DNA of 8,230 nt. Origin: Candidatus Thiodiazotropha sp. (ex Gloverina cf. vestifex) (GTDB lineage: Bacteria > Pseudomonadota > Gammaproteobacteria > Chromatiales > Chromatiaceae). Position 1 is the first letter of the stretch, and each line of letters begins with the position of its first letter. The notes beneath the pieces were generated by a model. It did not search any database. It saw only the letters and a list, made by a program, of their open reading frames with translations, and was not told the origin of the DNA. Position numbers and translations under genes: made by a program. Of this stretch, positions 7,123-8,230 are shown piece after piece. Where the stretch lies: positions 1 to 8,230 of the forward strand of contig JAHXHT010000097.1 in the NCBI GenBank assembly GCA_025656435.1, in the 5' to 3' direction.

Positions 7123-7467
7123 TCAGCCGAAAATCTTTTCGTAGTCGTCCTTTTTGAAGCCTACATGCAGGGATTTTCCCAGCTCCAGCACCGGCCGCTT
7201 TATGATCGATGGCGTTGCCAGCATGACGCGGATGGCACTTGCCTCATCGATATGATTTTTGACTGAGTCATCGAGCTTGCGCCACATCATGCCGCGACGG
7301 TTGAGTAGGGTCCCCCAGCCGACCTGGCTCACCCATTGTCGCAGCCGTTTTTCATCGACACCTGATTTTTTGTAGTCATGGAATTCATATTCGATGTCTT
7401 GCTCTGCCAGCCATTGACGGGCCTTTTTCATGGTGTCGCAATTGGGAATGCCGTAGAGTCGGACCAT
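7123..7467 (-). CDS. yffB: ArsC/Spx-family thioredoxin-fold protein, YffB type
   Basis: A 114-residue cytoplasmic protein of the arsenate reductase-like/Spx family. The N-terminal strand and loop read VRLYGIPNCDTMKKA; C10 is the only cysteine, so a CXXC disulfide is absent, as in YffB. LNRRGMMWRKL (55-65) and PSIIKRPVLE (86-95) are further YffB hallmarks. The role of YffB is poorly known; glutathione-linked reduction has been proposed, and arsenate reduction is not established. An upstream in-frame ATG at 7773 would add 102 residues, but these overlap the divergent gene and show no family likeness. The ATG at 7467 has AGGA nine bases upstream and begins exactly at the conserved strand. It ends 69 bases before dapL on the same strand and is likely in its operon. 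In E. coli yffB adjoins dapE, so the link to DAP synthesis is kept although the pathway branch differs. Confidence 0.88.
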   Translation of the reverse strand: MVRLYGIPNCDTMKKARQWLAEQDIEYEFHDYKKSGVDEKRLRQWVSQVGWGTLLNRRGMMWRKLDDSVKNHIDEASAIRVMLATPSIIKRPVLELGKSLHVGFKKDDYEKIFG

Positions 7468-7476
7468 CAAACTGAT

Positions 7477-7480
7477 TCCT
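7477..7480 (-). promoter_or_regulatory. yffB: Ribosome binding site that fixes the yffB start
   Basis: AGGA on the - strand lies nine bases before the ATG at 7467. The next in-frame ATG upstream (7491) has no Shine-Dalgarno before it. This supports the shorter 114-residue product. Confidence 0.55.
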
Positions 7481-7564
7481 GGATTATTCATGGTAAAGGG
7501 GTTCAGGCTCGCCAGCGGTGCAGATTTACCGATCAGCGGTCTCACGCTGACGATGCCGGCCCGG

Positions 7565-7571
7565 TAGTATA
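7565..7571. promoter_or_regulatory. Possible -10 elements in the divergent intergenic region
   Basis: The 144 bases between the two divergent genes hold TATACT on the - strand (7566-7571), close to the -10 consensus and pointing toward yffB. The same bases read TAGTAT on the + strand (7565-7570), pointing to the gene at 7612. No good -35 is seen on either side, so only one, or neither, may be real. Confidence 0.25.
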
Positions 7572-7611
7572 AGGGATGCCTCAGCAAAGAACCTATGGTG
7601 CCAGTGAGGTT

Positions 7612-7956
7612 ATGAGCGACGAAAAGGAGACCGATTTCGTCTGTCCGGTACCTGAACCGGCAGATCTCAGCCTTGTTCAGCAGGTCATGCTCGATCCCCA
7701 ACCGCCATTGACCGACTATCGCGAGGCAATGGCGCTGGCCAACGGTGTGGCGGATGAGCGTCTGGGAGAACACATGCTACTCTCCTGGTATGATCGGGAT
7801 CGGGGTTTCGAATCCCCACAGCATGCCAGTGAGTGCCACCAGGATAGCGCTGTACCGGGATATGTGGATTACGGCATACATCACGGGGCCAGACTGATGA
7901 TCGACTTTCATCAAGGCAGATTTGTCTTTTTCTATCTGCCCCTGGAGGATTTCTGA
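7612..7956 (+). CDS. Small conserved-looking protein of unknown function
   Basis: The 114-residue soluble protein has no signal peptide or membrane segment. An acidic N-terminus leads to a helix containing the block ERLGEHMLLSWYDRD (61-75 from the M at 7612). Then come SPQHASECHQDS, GYVDYGIHHGA and the beta-rich end MIDFHQGRFVFFYLPLEDF. The dense aromatic, Asp and His/Cys content suggests a conserved compact domain, and the pattern resembles a widespread small domain of unknown function (possibly DUF5619, from memory and unverified). The ATG at 7612 has GAGG just upstream, though the spacing is short. A start at 7576 would add 12 residues and has AAGGG directly against it, so it is less likely. 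It is divergent from yffB and followed by a small gene with its own promoter. No function can be assigned; the cysteine and histidines might bind a metal. Confidence 0.8.
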   Translation: MSDEKETDFVCPVPEPADLSLVQQVMLDPQPPLTDYREAMALANGVADERLGEHMLLSWYDRDRGFESPQHASECHQDSAVPGYVDYGIHHGARLMIDFHQGRFVFFYLPLEDF

Positions 7957-7979
7957 ATGATCCCTTTGTGGATTTTCAG

Positions 7980-7988
7980 TGCTATAAA
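7980..7988 (+). promoter_or_regulatory. Extended -10 promoter for the small gene at 8042
   Basis: TG at 7980-7981, one base, then TATAAA (7983-7988) form an extended -10 element. Such promoters can work with a poor -35, and none is clear here. Transcription would begin near 7995, giving a leader of about 45 bases with a good ribosome binding site. Confidence 0.4.
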
Positions 7989-7989
7989 T

Positions 7990-8002
7990 TGACCATTGGT
8001 CA
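7990..8002. promoter_or_regulatory. Perfect inverted repeat over the predicted transcription start
   Basis: TGACCA and TGGTCA face each other around one central T. The site begins one base after the -10 and covers the likely +1, where a bound repressor would block transcription. The 6-1-6 layout fits a dimeric helix-turn-helix protein, for example of the GntR or MarR type, but no specific regulator can be named. Confidence 0.4.
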
Positions 8003-8041
8003 GATTTGATGGGTAACCAACGGGAGACAAAAGGACAGGCT

Positions 8042-8149
8042 ATGGATCCCATCGAAGAGAATGGCTGGGAGATCAATGCCGATAAGAGCCTGATAACCCA
8101 TCAGAGCGGCTTCAAGGCTGAGTTTCGAGATGCCTCCATCTACCGCTGA
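8042..8149 (+). CDS. 35-residue small protein
   Basis: A short open frame opens with ATG and ends at TGA. AAGGA (8031-8035) six bases upstream is the best-placed ribosome binding site on the right side of the window, and the extended -10 with an overlapping inverted repeat adds support. The product begins MDPIEENGWEIN and continues through a middle part with SLITHQSGF to end FRDASIYR. It is soluble and mixed in charge, with no cysteine and no membrane segment, so it is not a typical toxin or leader peptide. The Trp, His-x-x-x-Gly-Phe and final Phe pattern looks like a small beta-rich piece of a larger domain; truncation of a longer gene cannot be excluded. It could also act with the gene just upstream. 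The function is unknown. Confidence 0.55.
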   Translation: MDPIEENGWEINADKSLITHQSGFKAEFRDASIYR

Positions 8150-8181
8150 TCGCCATGGAAGGCTGAAAGCCGAGGCGATTA
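8147..8181 (+). other. Two-part hairpin covering the stop codon of the small gene
   Basis: TGATCGCC (8147-8154) pairs with GGCGATTA (8174-8181), eight pairs with one wobble, and inside it GGCT (8161-8164) pairs with AGCC (8168-8171) around GAA. The stop codon forms the base of the stem. There is no T run after it, so it is not a standard intrinsic terminator, but it could protect the 3' end of the message. The bases after it, to 8230, show nothing I can support. Confidence 0.35.
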
Positions 8182-8230
8182 GTCCCCGATAGGCGTAGGC
8201 GCGGTTGTATGGCCGTAATTGTGACTGTTA

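Noticed and set aside
7468..7773. N-terminal extension of yffB giving 216 residues
   Set aside because: The extra residues show no likeness to the family, overlap the divergent gene at 7612, and a better start with AGGA exists at 7467.
8209..8230. ATG near the right edge as the start of a partial gene (MAVIVTV)
   Set aside because: Only seven codons are visible and no clear ribosome binding site precedes it; it cannot be told from chance.

Overview
The window looks like part of a gammaproteobacterial chromosome of moderately high GC content. The main evidence is a YffB-type ArsC/Spx-like protein very close to the E. coli type, a CopA-type copper ATPase, and Shine-Dalgarno sites of ordinary type. 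The genus cannot be read from the sequence. A free-living or symbiotic environmental lineage such as the sulfur oxidisers is only a guess.

Left third, + strand. The window opens inside a perfect 7-bp tandem repeat (1-44), followed by a 12-bp palindrome and a gene-free leader with several inverted repeats (to 196). Next comes a large Cu(I)-exporting P1B-type ATPase (197-3148) with two working N-terminal metal-binding domains, a third that seems to have lost its cysteines, and a CopZ-like domain fused at the C-terminus. A small uncharacterised gene (3217-3528) follows, and a clear intrinsic terminator (3562-3592) closes this block.

Middle, - strand. At 3608-4378 lies an unrecognised membrane-anchored protein whose soluble part seems to hold repeated short helical modules. 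From 7467 down to 4574 runs a probable operon: a YffB-like thioredoxin-fold protein, LL-diaminopimelate aminotransferase (dapL) and diaminopimelate decarboxylase (lysA). dapL and lysA overlap by one base (TAGTG). Together they turn tetrahydrodipicolinate into LL-DAP and meso-DAP into lysine; DapF epimerase, needed between them, is not in the window. In E. coli, yffB sits beside dapE of the succinylase branch. Here the one-step aminotransferase occupies that position, which suggests replacement of the pathway in place.

Right end, + strand. A small conserved-looking unknown gene (7612-7956) is divergent from yffB. It is followed by a 35-codon gene (8042-8149) with a strong ribosome binding site, a likely extended -10 promoter and a perfect 13-bp inverted repeat over the predicted transcription start. 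A hairpin covers its stop codon. The last 80 bases hold no convincing complete gene.

No tRNA, rRNA, CRISPR array, insertion sequence or phage gene was seen. The most interesting points are the dapL/lysA locus with its divergent LysA, the domain layout of the copper pump, and the small regulated gene at the right end.
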